DNA from: Dermatophagoides farinae
Taxonomy: Eukaryota; Arthropoda; Arachnida; Sarcoptiformes; Pyroglyphidae
DNA: 64,000 bases
Direction: 5' to 3'
Assembly (NCBI RefSeq): GCF_024713945.1
Contig: NC_134677.1
Location: 62,001 to 126,000 of the forward strand
A model generated the notes under the pieces. The model did no database searches and was not told the DNA's origin. It saw nothing but the letters and a program-made list of their open reading frames with translations. A program made the position numbers and the translations under genes. Below, one piece after another: positions 24,480 through 35,858 of the stretch; the first letter of the stretch is position 1; each line of letters starts with the position of its first letter.

Positions 24480-26138
24480 CATCCTCCTCCTCCTTCTTCT
24501 TTCATCATCATCATCAGTCGAGCGGACACACAGATAGCTACTACCGCTTTTCACGCCGTACTCCCTCTTGGTTGTTGTTATTTATTTAATTAGTTTAATG
24601 ACAATAATAAAACCAATGAAAACGATAAATGAGATTTACAAATACAGTTGATCAGAAGAAAAATAAAGATCGATGAAGGTTGAGCACACACGAGATCAGG
24701 CAAGACTGGATATCAATGACTACTATTCAACAGTTTTTAATTGGATACTTTTGTTTCATCTAACCATACATACATACAGTGTATATCGCTCCTTTTTCAA
24801 ATGAAGAATGAGTGAGATCTGTATAATCTGTATAATAATGCCTTTATGTGTGGTGTGTATTTGTCATTTGATGGAATCGAATTCGTTTCGTTCAAAATCA
24901 TCATCATCATCATATTTAATAATCTGTGGATCAGCAATTAATGATTTTTTAAAATTGAAATTGAAATTAAGATCATCTGACAAATAATGGAAAGAAAATT
25001 TGTTACATTGTAACCGATGATGTTGAAGAACGAATCAAACAATCCATGACGATTGGGAATAGTGTGAATGGATGGGGATATAGCACAACAACAATAAATG
25101 ACACAAGACAAGAATTCTTTTTTAATACCCGAATACCCGAATCCGTGAATGAATTGAAACGAAATTGTTGATAAAATAGCAGACGCCACATGTGCACAAC
25201 ACATTAATGAACAAATAGCACAACAGCGCATATCGAATACACAGGCGCATTCTTATCATTCGAAAGAAATGACGACTGTTGGTTCGGATATCGATTATTT
25301 ATTTTTTTCTGGTTCCACACGCAAAAACAAAACAAAAAAAAATTTTGCCGGCCACTATTTGTTGTACGTTGCATGCAATCACTATGTGTTTTGTTTCTCT
25401 TTTTTCGAGAGTCTCGAGACTTTATTCAAATGTTTTTTTCTCATTTTGAATTCGGCCTTGCACCACGACTTTTCTCTAATGCAGCGATATTGATATATAC
25501 GATATATCAATACTCGTGATGTTGATTTTGGTTCCAATTTGTGTGTCAACCATCATGACCAATGCCGTTTTGTTGCTGTTCCAGATTTCTCTGATATTAT
25601 TGACGCATGTATGGTGAATATATTGAAAAATTAAATGTCGTCATAGGAAACGCAACAAACTATGAAAAATGAGCATGCGCCAATAATTGAATATATAGCA
25701 GCAGATAATCAAAATCAACATCAGCAACAGAGTCGTTTAGATGGATTTGTAATTTTTTCATTATTTTGTTTGTTTCTGTCGTCATCATCTCAATGCTGTA
25801 TGATGATGATAATGATGTTGTTGTTATTGAAGACAAAAGTGGATGGATGGATGGATGGTATATTCTTTGCAGAGAGAATTTTTAAAAAAAAGTGAATAAA
25901 ACCTCACTCACTGTGAAATTCATCAACATGATTTTAGTTACTTTGCAAGCTATAGCTTTGAGAACTTTTTTTGGTGGTTTTTTTCGGCTTGGCTTGACTC
26001 GAGCAAACGCAATAATAATGGTTGGTTATTGATGATGATGGTGGTGGTGCCCAAACAACAACAACACAATTGCATTGCCTTATTTTCAAGACTATCTCTA
26101 TCTTCAAAAAAAATGTTTTGATGTAGGATGTGGGATGA

Positions 26139-26172
26139 ACACACACACACACACACACACACAGACACACAC
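26139..26172. repeat. (AC)n microsatellite
   Basis: Eleven to twelve AC units followed by one interruption and three further units. A matching GT tract stands nearby at 26245-26258, so the two could pair in single-stranded form. Confidence 0.9.
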
Positions 26173-28023
26173 ATTAATGATGATGACGAAGTGGAAAACT
26201 CTCTTGGACGGTAAGAATAAAAACCTTGGCAATAAAGTCACAATGTGTGTGTGTGTGTTTTGGGTTTTTTTCCCAATAAAGAATAGTAGTAGATATTCTA
26301 CAGTCAATTAATCATTTTTCTATTCGTATTTGTATTCGTATTGATCAGCAACTAAATGATGAATTATTGACTCTGACAATTTCCCAAGTAATGTGTAATT
26401 TTGTCATATATAATGGACAAATAAAAAAATGATGAATCTATCTAACAACACAGCACACAGCACAGCACACAGAACTTGATTATTCCATGTCATATTCTTG
26501 TCAAATGGAGTCCATTATTTTATAATCATTGAAATTATAATCCAGAGATGAGTTTGGAATTTGGAAAAGTCATCATTATAATAGTCTGCAATGGGCTTTT
26601 AGTCGCATTGTAAATAATGATGATGATGGAAAAAAATCCTCACCATCATTATTGAATATCGAACAAGTCAACAACAACATTCGAAAAAACCAGATTGACG
26701 AGTTCCAATAATGACAACATGTTTTAACACACAAACACACGCACACCAGAAAGGTAAACCAGAAGAAACCCAAAAGCAAAACATTGATCATTATGATCAA
26801 ACAACAACATTCATGACTAATGAAACTAACTGTTGAATAAAAAATCAAATGCTTCAAGGCACCTATGGATATTTTTCGATTAATTCATTCAGGAAAAAAT
26901 CATCCTCATAATTATAATAATAATAGATAATAGTCATAATGTAATGAAAAAAAAGAAAAATTCAGTCTACCATAAAAATGGTAAATCATTAAGCATATTT
27001 TTTACATTTTCGCACCCTCGAAAATATGTTTGCTGAACAATCAAGATAATCTTTTGCTTTACTATAATTTATTCATTCGGGTGATTCTTGAAAAGAAATC
27101 TCTCACTCAATGAATGAATCTGTTTGCCGAATGTAACAATTATGTTTATTGAAACAAGCATATTACTGCATTTTTTCCATCTCGCTCACAGATAGATAAA
27201 TATAGCAAGTGAATTTTTTTAATTGGGAACTTTTTCGTTTTTTTCCTTTTTTTTGGTTACGCTTTGATTAATCCAAGTTTTCGTTGTTTCTTTTCGTTGA
27301 AATCCCAATTTTTTGGATTCTAAATACTAATCTGCCAGTTCAATGACCGATGATTTGAAATTGGCTTACAATTCGAATCCACCAACACGAACGACAACAA
27401 AGACAAAATCAAAAAAAATCAAGAACTAAAAATTAAAAATCAACCAATTCTGGAAAACACACACTCTTTTAAAATATTTCTTTCACTGGATTACCAATAA
27501 AAAAAAAATTATCAAATTTGATATTGCTGCCACAAACATTCAAATGTGTAAATCTCTGGTAAAAATATCATTATCACCATCATCATGGCAATAAACAAAT
27601 AATTTATCAATCATAAAAAAATAACCAACCAAAACACATGCAAACGCACACACATACACAAATCGAGTACTATTGTCACCACATTCAGATGATCATCATG
27701 ATCATCATTATTATTGTAATTCAATGTTGATGATGCTGATGAAAAAGAAATAATCATTACATTCGTGAATTGACGATAAAAATTGATTTTGTTGTTGTTG
27801 TCGTTGTTGTTTTGAATTTTTAATTGAATTTTTTTTTGTTTTGTTTATGTGTTTCTTGTTGTTGTCGTTGTTATTTTTAGTGTTTTTTTCATTTCCAATC
27901 AAATCAAATCAATACATCATTAAAGTAATTTGAAAGTTTCTTCTTTTTCATAATATTCTCTTGACATTTTTTCTTGCAAAAATAGAAACACAACCTTGAA
28001 AAAGAAGAAATGCTGATGAGAAA

Positions 28024-30332
28024 ATGGACTTTCCATTGAAGAACAAAATCTGTGGTGTATGTGGTGATAAAGCTTTAGGTATTGTTGTTGATCGATTAAA
28101 TCAATCAATCAATGTTTGTTAATTATCATCATTTTTAGGTTATAATTTCAATGCATTAACATGTGAATCGTGTAAAGCATTTTTTCGTCGTAATGCACTT
28201 CGTAACAAGGTTCGTTTTTGTTTTGTTTTGTTTTTTGTTTTTCAATTTTCTATTTGTTTATTTGTTTATTTCATCACGATCATGATCTCGATATTGTATT
28301 ACGATTCCTTTCCCAATACAAAACAAAACAAAAAAAATTCGATGATTAATAGAATTTTCGTTGTTCAACCGGAGGCAATTGTAAAATGACAGCCCGTACA
28401 AGAAAAAATTGTCGCCAATGTCGATTGAAAAAATGTTTCGAAATTGGAATGCGAAAAGTAAACAAAAAATGATGAATTTAATGATTGTTTTTCCAATGAT
28501 TTTGATTCTCAGTGGAGATGGATGATGGTGATGATAATCATTTTGCATATTTTATTTGCTTTTTTGTTTGTTTTTTTTCTGTTTCTTCATTCTCTTTTGA
28601 ACGATTGTTTGTCTAGGATTGGATTCTCACCGAACATTATAAAAAGTTGAATATACATCGAAAACATCGTCGACGTCATGATATACGGCCCAATAGTTCG
28701 GAACAACAACAACCAAAAACCTCAACTTCCGATGATGGTGGCAGTGATGATGATGAACAATCATCGCCGACAAATATAATCATCATACCGTTATTAATGG
28801 ATAATAATAATGACTCATCGATGGACTGTTTGGTCCAAAATGATGATTTGATCAAATTTATTAATAAAAAATGTGAAACGAAAAACCATTCAACAATGGG
28901 AAGCAGTAATATTATTACTGATAATGGCCACGAATGGCCGACAAACCAATGTTATAATGATCATGATGTTGTTGGCAATATGTCAATGATCAATGATAAC
29001 AAGAAAGATATTTTTGGCACGAAAAATTGCAATTTAAATGAAATAAAATATGAATCAAAAAATGAGAAAAATGTCAAACAAGTCATTGGGATCGTTACAA
29101 ATGATAACAACAACAGTAGCCATTCTAATTCAAACGACGTTCTGAACGACAACAACAAACAATATTGTGATGGCAAAAAATACTTTTTGATGAATGATGA
29201 CCAATTCGAATGTTTTGAAAATTCAAATTGTTTACGCAACAAGAATAGTACAACAACAACAACAACAGCAGCATATAGTATAAATAACGACGACGACGAC
29301 GACAATAATTCAAATGGTCACGAAATGTTTGACAATTTAGAAAAAGCTGCACCGATAATAGAATTATCAAGTTGCAGTAATTATATTTGGCACATTTCCG
29401 ATTTTGCTTATCGTCATGCTATTCGATTGGAACACACATTGAATCCATTGGATCACCAAACATCATCAGTCACAAACATTAACCCTGATGATGAACAAGA
29501 GCGACAAAAACAACTGTTTGAATTGAATCCATTGGAACAAGAAAAATTGGACGAAGTTAATCATTATCTGCGAACATTATATGATTTAGGTGATAATCCT
29601 GAAAATAAAAAAATCATACGTCATGTACAGGATGGACTTAAATATCTGGAAATGAGTATGAAAAATTTAATTATAACAGTGAAGAATATACCACCATTCA
29701 AAAGAATGTGTCAAGAAGATCAGATACAATTGTTGAAAGCCAGTGCCATTGATATTAAATGGATTATTAATTTGAGATTTTTCGACGAATCACGTAAATC
29801 ATGTTTGCTGCCTAATCCAGACGCAGAAGACCGCCATTCATTCATTGTATTCGACGATGATTATCTGCAACAAACCTATGGGGAAGAAATGATTGCTCGT
29901 TTACGAAATTTATTCATTTCATTTCGATATGATTGGCGTAATGATGATTCAATTCTTAATCTGGTAATCGATATTTCCATATTTATTTATTTGCTTTCTA
30001 ATCGAATCTAATTCCATTCAACTTTTGCGACACAGTTATCAATGATGATCCTGTTCTATCCGGAAAGATCAAATCTAATTCATCGTGATTATATCGCCGT
30101 ACAATTTCAAACATACAGTCATCTATTACGAAAATATTTACAAGTCAAATATTCATCCATTTGCGAAGGACGTTCAATCTATCTTAAATTATTAACAGGT
30201 ATCCAGGAGATACGATATCTGAATGAACAATTTTTGGATTTAATGTTGAAAATTGATATGAAATTAATTGGTCCATTAACACTTGAGTTATATGATTTAA
30301 ATTTAAGCAAAAAAAATAAATTGAATCATTGA
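28024..30332 (+). CDS. HR96: Nuclear receptor, HR96-like (NR1J) paralogue B
   Basis: Five exons (28024-28078, 28139-28209, 28353-28457, 28617-29963, 30036-30332) give about 624 residues. The DNA-binding domain is at residues 10-79: CGVCGDKALGYNFN, P-box [12 protein letters not shown], second finger CSTGGNC then NCRQCRLKKCFEIGM. Zinc-finger exons 2 and 3 are 71 and 105 bases, exactly as in paralogue A, with the same phases. A long Asn/Asp/Ser-rich hinge follows. The ligand-binding domain shows DQIQLLKASAIDIKWIIN and ends with a good AF-2 helix (GPLTLELYDL). It is probably a ligand-activated transcription factor for xenobiotic or lipid signals. The helix-3/5 region is more divergent than in paralogue A. 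The ATG at 28024 is chosen because it begins a frame that joins the first finger without a break. Confidence 0.88.
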
Positions 30333-30848
30333 GAAATGAAGAATTTCTTTCGTTTCGTTTGCGCGTGCGGAATTCTCAAAACACAATTTGATATACGGGC
30401 AAAATTTATAGTCTATTTTTGTCTCTAGTCTTTATTAACCTGTCAAGAATTTAAGATAATGAGATAAAAAATATGAATTATATCAATAATTAAGGTAAAT
30501 TAAAGACAAAAAACTTTTCATTAATTCGTCCATCACTATCGGTTGGTGGTTTCTGTGTGTGTGTGTGTGTGCATAAGATGACAGAACGAATGGTTGCTGT
30601 ATGTTTTGTTTTTATAGAAAAAAAACTCGAAGCATTTCTGATTTGTGAAAAACAGCTGCTGCTGCCAGCTACACCGGATTTTCATGAATTTCTAGTCTGG
30701 CTTGTTTGTTCTCTCTTGCGTTGTCTTTCGATTTATTTTTTTTTGTTGTTCATTTTTTTCTTGTTATTCGTTTGTGTCATCATCGTCATCATCGTAATCA
30801 TCATTTGATATTGTATTTGTCAGCTGGAACAAGAATTTTGAAATAATA
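30333..30848. other. Intergenic region between HR96-like B and TSC1
   Basis: Same-strand spacing of about 515 bases with a GT run at 30556-30571 and AAT/AAC triplets leading into the Asn-rich TSC1 start. It should hold the TSC1 promoter. No gene seen. Confidence 0.5.
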
Positions 30849-33800
30849 ATGGTTAATAATAATAACAACAACAACGCCAATAATAATAATAATAATAATA
30901 ATAAAATTCAAATGCAAGAATTATTATCGAAAATTCAAAAAGTTTCCAATAATGAGGAATTTGAATCATTATATGAACAGATATTTGAATTATTGGATGA
31001 GAGTAAGTTGTCAATTTTGTAACCATTATTTTTGTTTATGTTTTTTTTTTAAATTTCCAGGTAAACACAAAACTCATGAACGTCATTTTAAAGAAAGTTT
31101 CGTTGAAAAATTAGTGGATCTTTATCTACAATCATTTTCGGATCGTGTATTTAAAATTCTTGTGGGAATTTCAACACCATTGGACGAGGTTATTAACATG
31201 ATGAATTTTATTTCATTGAAAATAATTTTTTATTTTAATTTGAAATTTGAAAATTGAAAATATAGTGTCTGTTTAATATTTTGATGAAAAAAATTACCGT
31301 TCAATGTATTGTTGAAAAACGGTTTGCTGTTTTTATTCTCATTTCCAACATTGTTCATCGGTCACCATCATGGCTACCGAGCATTATCAACATGCCTTTA
31401 TTGAATTGTTTTTTCAACATTTTAAAGGTATACTGTTTTTGAATTAAGCTAACTTTTAACTCTTGTTTATGAATATAATAGAATGATCGAGAAATAGTTA
31501 TACTTGCGATATCTGCATTGATTCTGGTGGAATTGCTTGCAGCATTACCTTGTTTAATGGCACAATGTCTTGAAGATATATTCGTTTGTTTTTCACGTTT
31601 ATCGACATTTCTTTATAAAGGAATGTCGTCGTTTCAACATGCTGCTAGCAACAAGAATGGTTCAACCGATAGAAAAAATCTATCATTCCTCAATTTGAAT
31701 TCTATTGTCTATCGTGTCTTCATTCGGCTGTATGCAATATATCCTTGTAATTTTCTTGAATATCTTAAAACTACTTATGGAATGGGTTGCAGTAAAGAGA
31801 ATAGTGCTGTATTTCGACAGATTATTCAGCCAATGTTGAATAAGATTCGTTTCCATCCATTTCTTATAACTGCATCAAAAGATCGTGAATGTGACAAAAC
31901 TCGTTGGTTTTATAAAGAACCTCATGATATATTGGAAGAATGTGGACAATATTCCATTGATCCAATTGAATCATCATCATATTTTGTTGAAGATGTTTCA
32001 CAATTTTACGAATTTCCATCCAAACAAGATGATGATGATGACGATGATGATGAAATAACCGGTAACCACCACCACCATCAACAACAAGAACCATTCTATC
32101 CAATGGATCAATCGAATGCTATTTTCTCTGAACTTAGTGAAGCAATCAACAACAACGAAAGGGAACAAAATTTATCATCACTTAGTTCATTGAAACATAG
32201 TACTCATTTGGTAATAACGAACAAAACAGATTCGGATAATCTTGAATCGGCACAAGAAGCAATAGATATGAGCCAGAAAATTGTCTCGTCATCGACATTT
32301 ATTGATGGTGAACACCAACAACTACCATCTGCAATGAATAGTGAAAAAAAGAATCTTGTCAAACCTGTAGCAATATCGGCCAATGCAGCAAAAGCATCGT
32401 TGAATTCTATGCAGAAGAAAAATATCAATAAAAAACAGCCCTGTTTTTCACCTTTCGAGCCAATCAAAGAAATTGGTAATGTTGCTGTTGCTGCTGCTGT
32501 TCAAACAAATAATTTGAAACAAAATGATCTGATGACATCTTCTTCGAAACAATCATCACCGATCGATAATCATTTATTTAACTCAACTCAACGTAATCAC
32601 TATAATTTGATCGATCATCACAGCGCTGAAAATGATGATGTTGATATTGAAATAATAAGTTATAATCTAGAAAATGGAAACAGTACCAAATTGCCCATTA
32701 GCAATACAAAAAATCAAACTCAAACCAAATCCAACAATCGTAATGAATTCACTTCATTCGACGACGATGATAAATGTACACCCAGTAATGATGATGATAA
32801 TGGTAAGAATCAAATTCATGATTGTATTGCAATTGGCAAATTGAATGATGAATTGATTGCGAATGTTAAATCATCATTCAAACAATTGAATACTCGTATT
32901 CGTTATCAAAGTAATTGTCAAGCGGAAACGGGTCGATATGATGATGATGATGATTTTGGATACAGTAAATCATGTCCTATGCTTTATTTTGAAAATGTCG
33001 ATGATTCATTCGAAATCATAAAAGATGGTCCAAATATTAAAGATAAACAAAATGTAATACAATACAGCAATACTAGCCAAGAAACGAGACGAAAATATTC
33101 GCTGGAAAAATCTCAACGTGTTAATCTAATATTGGATGATCCGAATGCCGGATTGAAACAAACGTCAACATCTGTGGCGAATAAAACATGTAAATCTGTA
33201 GATTTTACAAAAGAAACAAAATCATTGTCATCTGCAAAAAATGTTAATTTCAATCGATTGTTGCATGAATCGAAACGACATCTATTTCTATCATCATCAT
33301 CATCGATTGATTTTCAGACACCAGCCAAATTGGAATTTAGTTCGCCACATGAACTATTGGATAGAACATTATCAACATTGAGTGAATTTTATCTTAAAGA
33401 TTCATCAACAGCAAATGAACCATGTCATCTTTCAGCCGATGATCCACATGAAGATTCTAATCAGACAAGTCGTCGTGATTCAATATTGAACACAAATTCA
33501 AGTGCAAGTAGTAGTGTTGAACATATACCATCATTGAATTATTTGAATTCCAACCCAAATGAAGAAGACATGAGAAAAATTCTTGCCATTATGTATGCAC
33601 AACTGGTTTTCGAACGTCATCAACGAAATATGCATGTTATTCGAAATCGACGTCTGTATAAAAAATCCAAAGAATGTATCCAATTGGAAGAGCAATTTAA
33701 ATCGATGCAAGCTCAAGTCAAATCACTTATGAAAGAAATTGAATTGATGAAATCCAATTCTGAACGTAATTCATTGAAATTTGAAAAGGAAAGACGATTA

Positions 33801-34579
33801 TACGATAACGAGATTGGGAAGCTGCAGCAAACTTTGAATAAATATAAAAATGATTATGAAGAATTATTGAATGAAAAAACAAGTTTAGAGCTTCATTATC
33901 GGTTAGAGATCGATGGTTTGAACAAAAATTTCCGCTCCAAAGAAGTGGAGTTGAATAGATTTCTTTGTAATTTTGATAAAAATGTTGATCTAATGAAATT
34001 GGAACAAGAGAATCTGGAGCTGAAAAATCGAATGTTTTTATTGGGTGAATTTTGTGGCAAAATCAGAAGTGCTTATTCCCATATGAAATCTGCACCAGAA
34101 ATAAACGATAAATTTATCTATGAAGCATTACGATTCGAGAATGAAGGTAATAATTTAATAATGATAACTAATTGATGTCTGTAATCTGTAATTGAATGAA
34201 TAAAATAAAATTTCTCTTTATTCATAATAGATCTACAAAAACGAAATACGGATCTTGGTTCACAATTGAAATTCTTCATGGAAAAATGTCAAACATTGGA
34301 AAATCAAATCAAACAAATTGAACCGATGCACAAGAAAAAAATTGCTGCCGAAGAATTGGAATTTATACGAGAATGTCTAAAGGTATGAATGCATATGCAA
34401 AATTTGTCAGATGGTCTTGACTGGAAAAGATTTGATTTTACATTTGTTTACAGGTTAAAGAGAATGAGAACGATGTTCTAAAAACGTTGGTAGTCAACTA
34501 TGAGGCTCATATCAAAAAATTGAACGGTGAAATGATTGCGTTGAAATTATCACCCGATAATAATGTAATATCAAAATGA
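30849..34579 (+). CDS. TSC1: Hamartin (tuberous sclerosis 1)
   Basis: Six exons (30849-31002, 31061-31188, 31266-31427, 31482-34146, 34231-34382, 34454-34579) encode about 1,128 residues; human hamartin has 1,164. Recognisable blocks are HRSPSWLPSIINMPLLNCF in the N-terminal helical core, YAIYPCNFLEYLKTTYGM (human YGMYPCNFVSFLRSHYSM), TASKDRECDKTRW and EPHDILEECGQYSIDP. The middle is Ser/Asn/Asp-rich and disordered. The C-terminal coiled coil starts YAQLVFERHQRNMHVIRNRR (human [20 protein letters not shown]) and runs to near residue 1,100. TSC1 stabilises TSC2, forming the Rheb GAP complex that restrains mTORC1. The N-terminus carries an Asn run made by AAT/AAC repeats. The exon 2 donor (GAG|GTTATT) is weak but the phase and alignment fit. 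Confidence 0.93.
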
Positions 34580-35209
34580 TCCGGTTCGGTGTTCGGAAGT
34601 TTTGCAATCCAATCGATCGATTGAGATGACAATTGGGCTAGTCATACATACACCACACACGTACCGAAACTATTGTATAACAATCGACGAAGCCACACGA
34701 AATGATTCTTTTTTCCATCCTTTTAACAAAAAAACTGACGATCATCGAAGCGTTAAAAGTTATTTTTTCTTGTATCATGATCGTATCAATGAATGATGAA
34801 TGAAAACAATAAATAAAAAAGAAATTAAAAAATCGAACCGTTTCATGTCATTGCACAATTTTCCACGGAACCGAATGGATAATATTATCCCGTGGTGGTG
34901 GTCTCAACGACCCATTTTTGTTACAGGAAATTTTTACCATTTCTTTGGGTAAGAATAATAATGTCTCAAATCTTGTTTGTTGCGAAGGTATAAAAGGTAT
35001 AAAAGCTCGATGAATGCTCGTATATGGTACCAAAGATAGTTGAGCATTTGATTTTGATCTGTTCGGAATAGATCCACCACGGATAGGATATAATGTCGTA
35101 ATGATCAAATGATTTCATTCAATAATCAATCGGTAAGTTTCAGCCATAACAATTTTATTTGATTCACAATAACAACGAAAAACGAATCAAGTTTTTTTCT
35201 TTATTATCC
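34580..35209. other. Intergenic region after TSC1
   Basis: Contains the TSC1 3' UTR with AATAAATAAA near 34808 and the upstream part of the next + strand gene. On the minus strand 34848-35108 stays open for 86 codons of mixed composition (ending PRDNIIHSVPWKIVQ), but it begins at a TTG, lacks an ATG before residue 57 and has no recognised family. It could be an exon or chance. A donor-like CG|GTAAGT at 35131-35138 suggests a non-coding 5' exon of the following gene. Confidence 0.4.
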
Positions 35210-35740
35210 ATGTTTGTTTTGGCATCATTAGCTTCTGTGGTTAAATCATATAATAGTGGTCGAACGTATTCATCTGAAGTGGAAACTGATCATCATGATA
35301 ATGATTATGGAAAAGAGGAACCTGGCATTGAAGCTGCATTTACATCAAAACATGCAATCGAAACGTATTCAGTACCTACAAGTGCCGAACATAAAACACC
35401 AGTGGTTGATATTAATTCCGTACCATTATCGTTGAAAATTCGTTTCAATTCACATTCATCCAATATTGTTGCCGTACAGAATCATTTCGGTAGTCATGGA
35501 CAGGTGAAGAAATCCAATTCAATTGATCAACCAGATATATTGATACACAATATTAAAAAGCCGATCATACAAGAAATTAGAGAAAGCATTACACCGTACA
35601 GGAAAAGGATTCAAGAGGTTAAACCTGTGCATGAAAAAATCGAAACAGTCATTGCAACACGGCATCGATCTGGATATGGTCATGGCTATGCTGGTGGTGG
35701 TGGTGGTGGTCGTGGTCGTGGTAGCCATTACGATGATTAG
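35210..35740 (+). CDS. Small secreted protein with KPIIQE motif and Gly-rich tail
   Basis: The frame from the ATG at 35210 gives 176 residues. The first 13 (MFVLASLASVVKS) look like a short signal peptide. A middle segment VPLSLKIRFNSHSS is followed by the motif KPIIQEIRESITPYRKR and then IQEVKPVHEKIETVIATR. I recall similar secreted proteins (KPI-QE-RE-I-P-R repeats) as common in mites and other chelicerates, with no settled function; treat this as family memory. The C-terminus is Gly-rich (six Gly in a row, then GRGRGSHYDD). The frame continues upstream to 35159 without an ATG, so an upstream coding exon is possible. AATAAA-like signals occur at 35820-35850. It may belong to cuticle or secretion. 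Confidence 0.6.
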   Translation: MFVLASLASVVKSYNSGRTYSSEVETDHHDNDYGKEEPGIEAAFTSKHAIETYSVPTSAEHKTPVVDINSVPLSLKIRFNSHSSNIVAVQNHFGSHGQVKKSNSIDQPDILIHNIKKPIIQEIRESITPYRKRIQEVKPVHEKIETVIATRHRSGYGHGYAGGGGGGRGRGSHYDD

Positions 35741-35858
35741 AATGGATGGTTTTGTTTTAGAAAAATTATATAAAATTTTATTTATCAAAAGAAAATAGAA
35801 AATATAAAATAATCAATTTTAAATTAAATAAAATTAAATTAAATAAACAATACATTGA

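Larger units (their letters stand above)
20471..28023. other. 7.5 kb gene-free interval between two divergent nuclear receptor genes
   Basis: I find no supported coding exon on either strand. The stretch is dense in microsatellites: TC run near 21350-21364, TAG run at 22483-22497, CA runs (24266-24287, 26139-26172), ATTC run (24449-24479), CAT/ATG triplets throughout and GGAT repeat at 25840-25857. It must contain both receptor promoters and 5' UTRs and may contain shared enhancers. A 97-codon open frame on the minus strand at 24938-25231 has no domain, no splice support and a composition close to noise. Confidence 0.55.

Noticed and set aside
24938-25231. 97-codon open frame on the minus strand (starts MRCCAICSLMCCAHVAS)
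   Set aside because: No domain, no splice or homology support, and the composition looks like translated AT-rich spacer; located in the repeat-rich gap.
28961-29305. 114-codon minus strand frame within the HR96-like B hinge
   Set aside because: Antisense shadow of the Asn/Asp-rich hinge; Ser/Leu-rich product without domain.
34848-35108. 86-codon open frame on the minus strand ending SVPWKIVQ
   Set aside because: Begins at TTG with no ATG for the first 56 codons and no family recognised; kept only as a remark because the composition is mixed.
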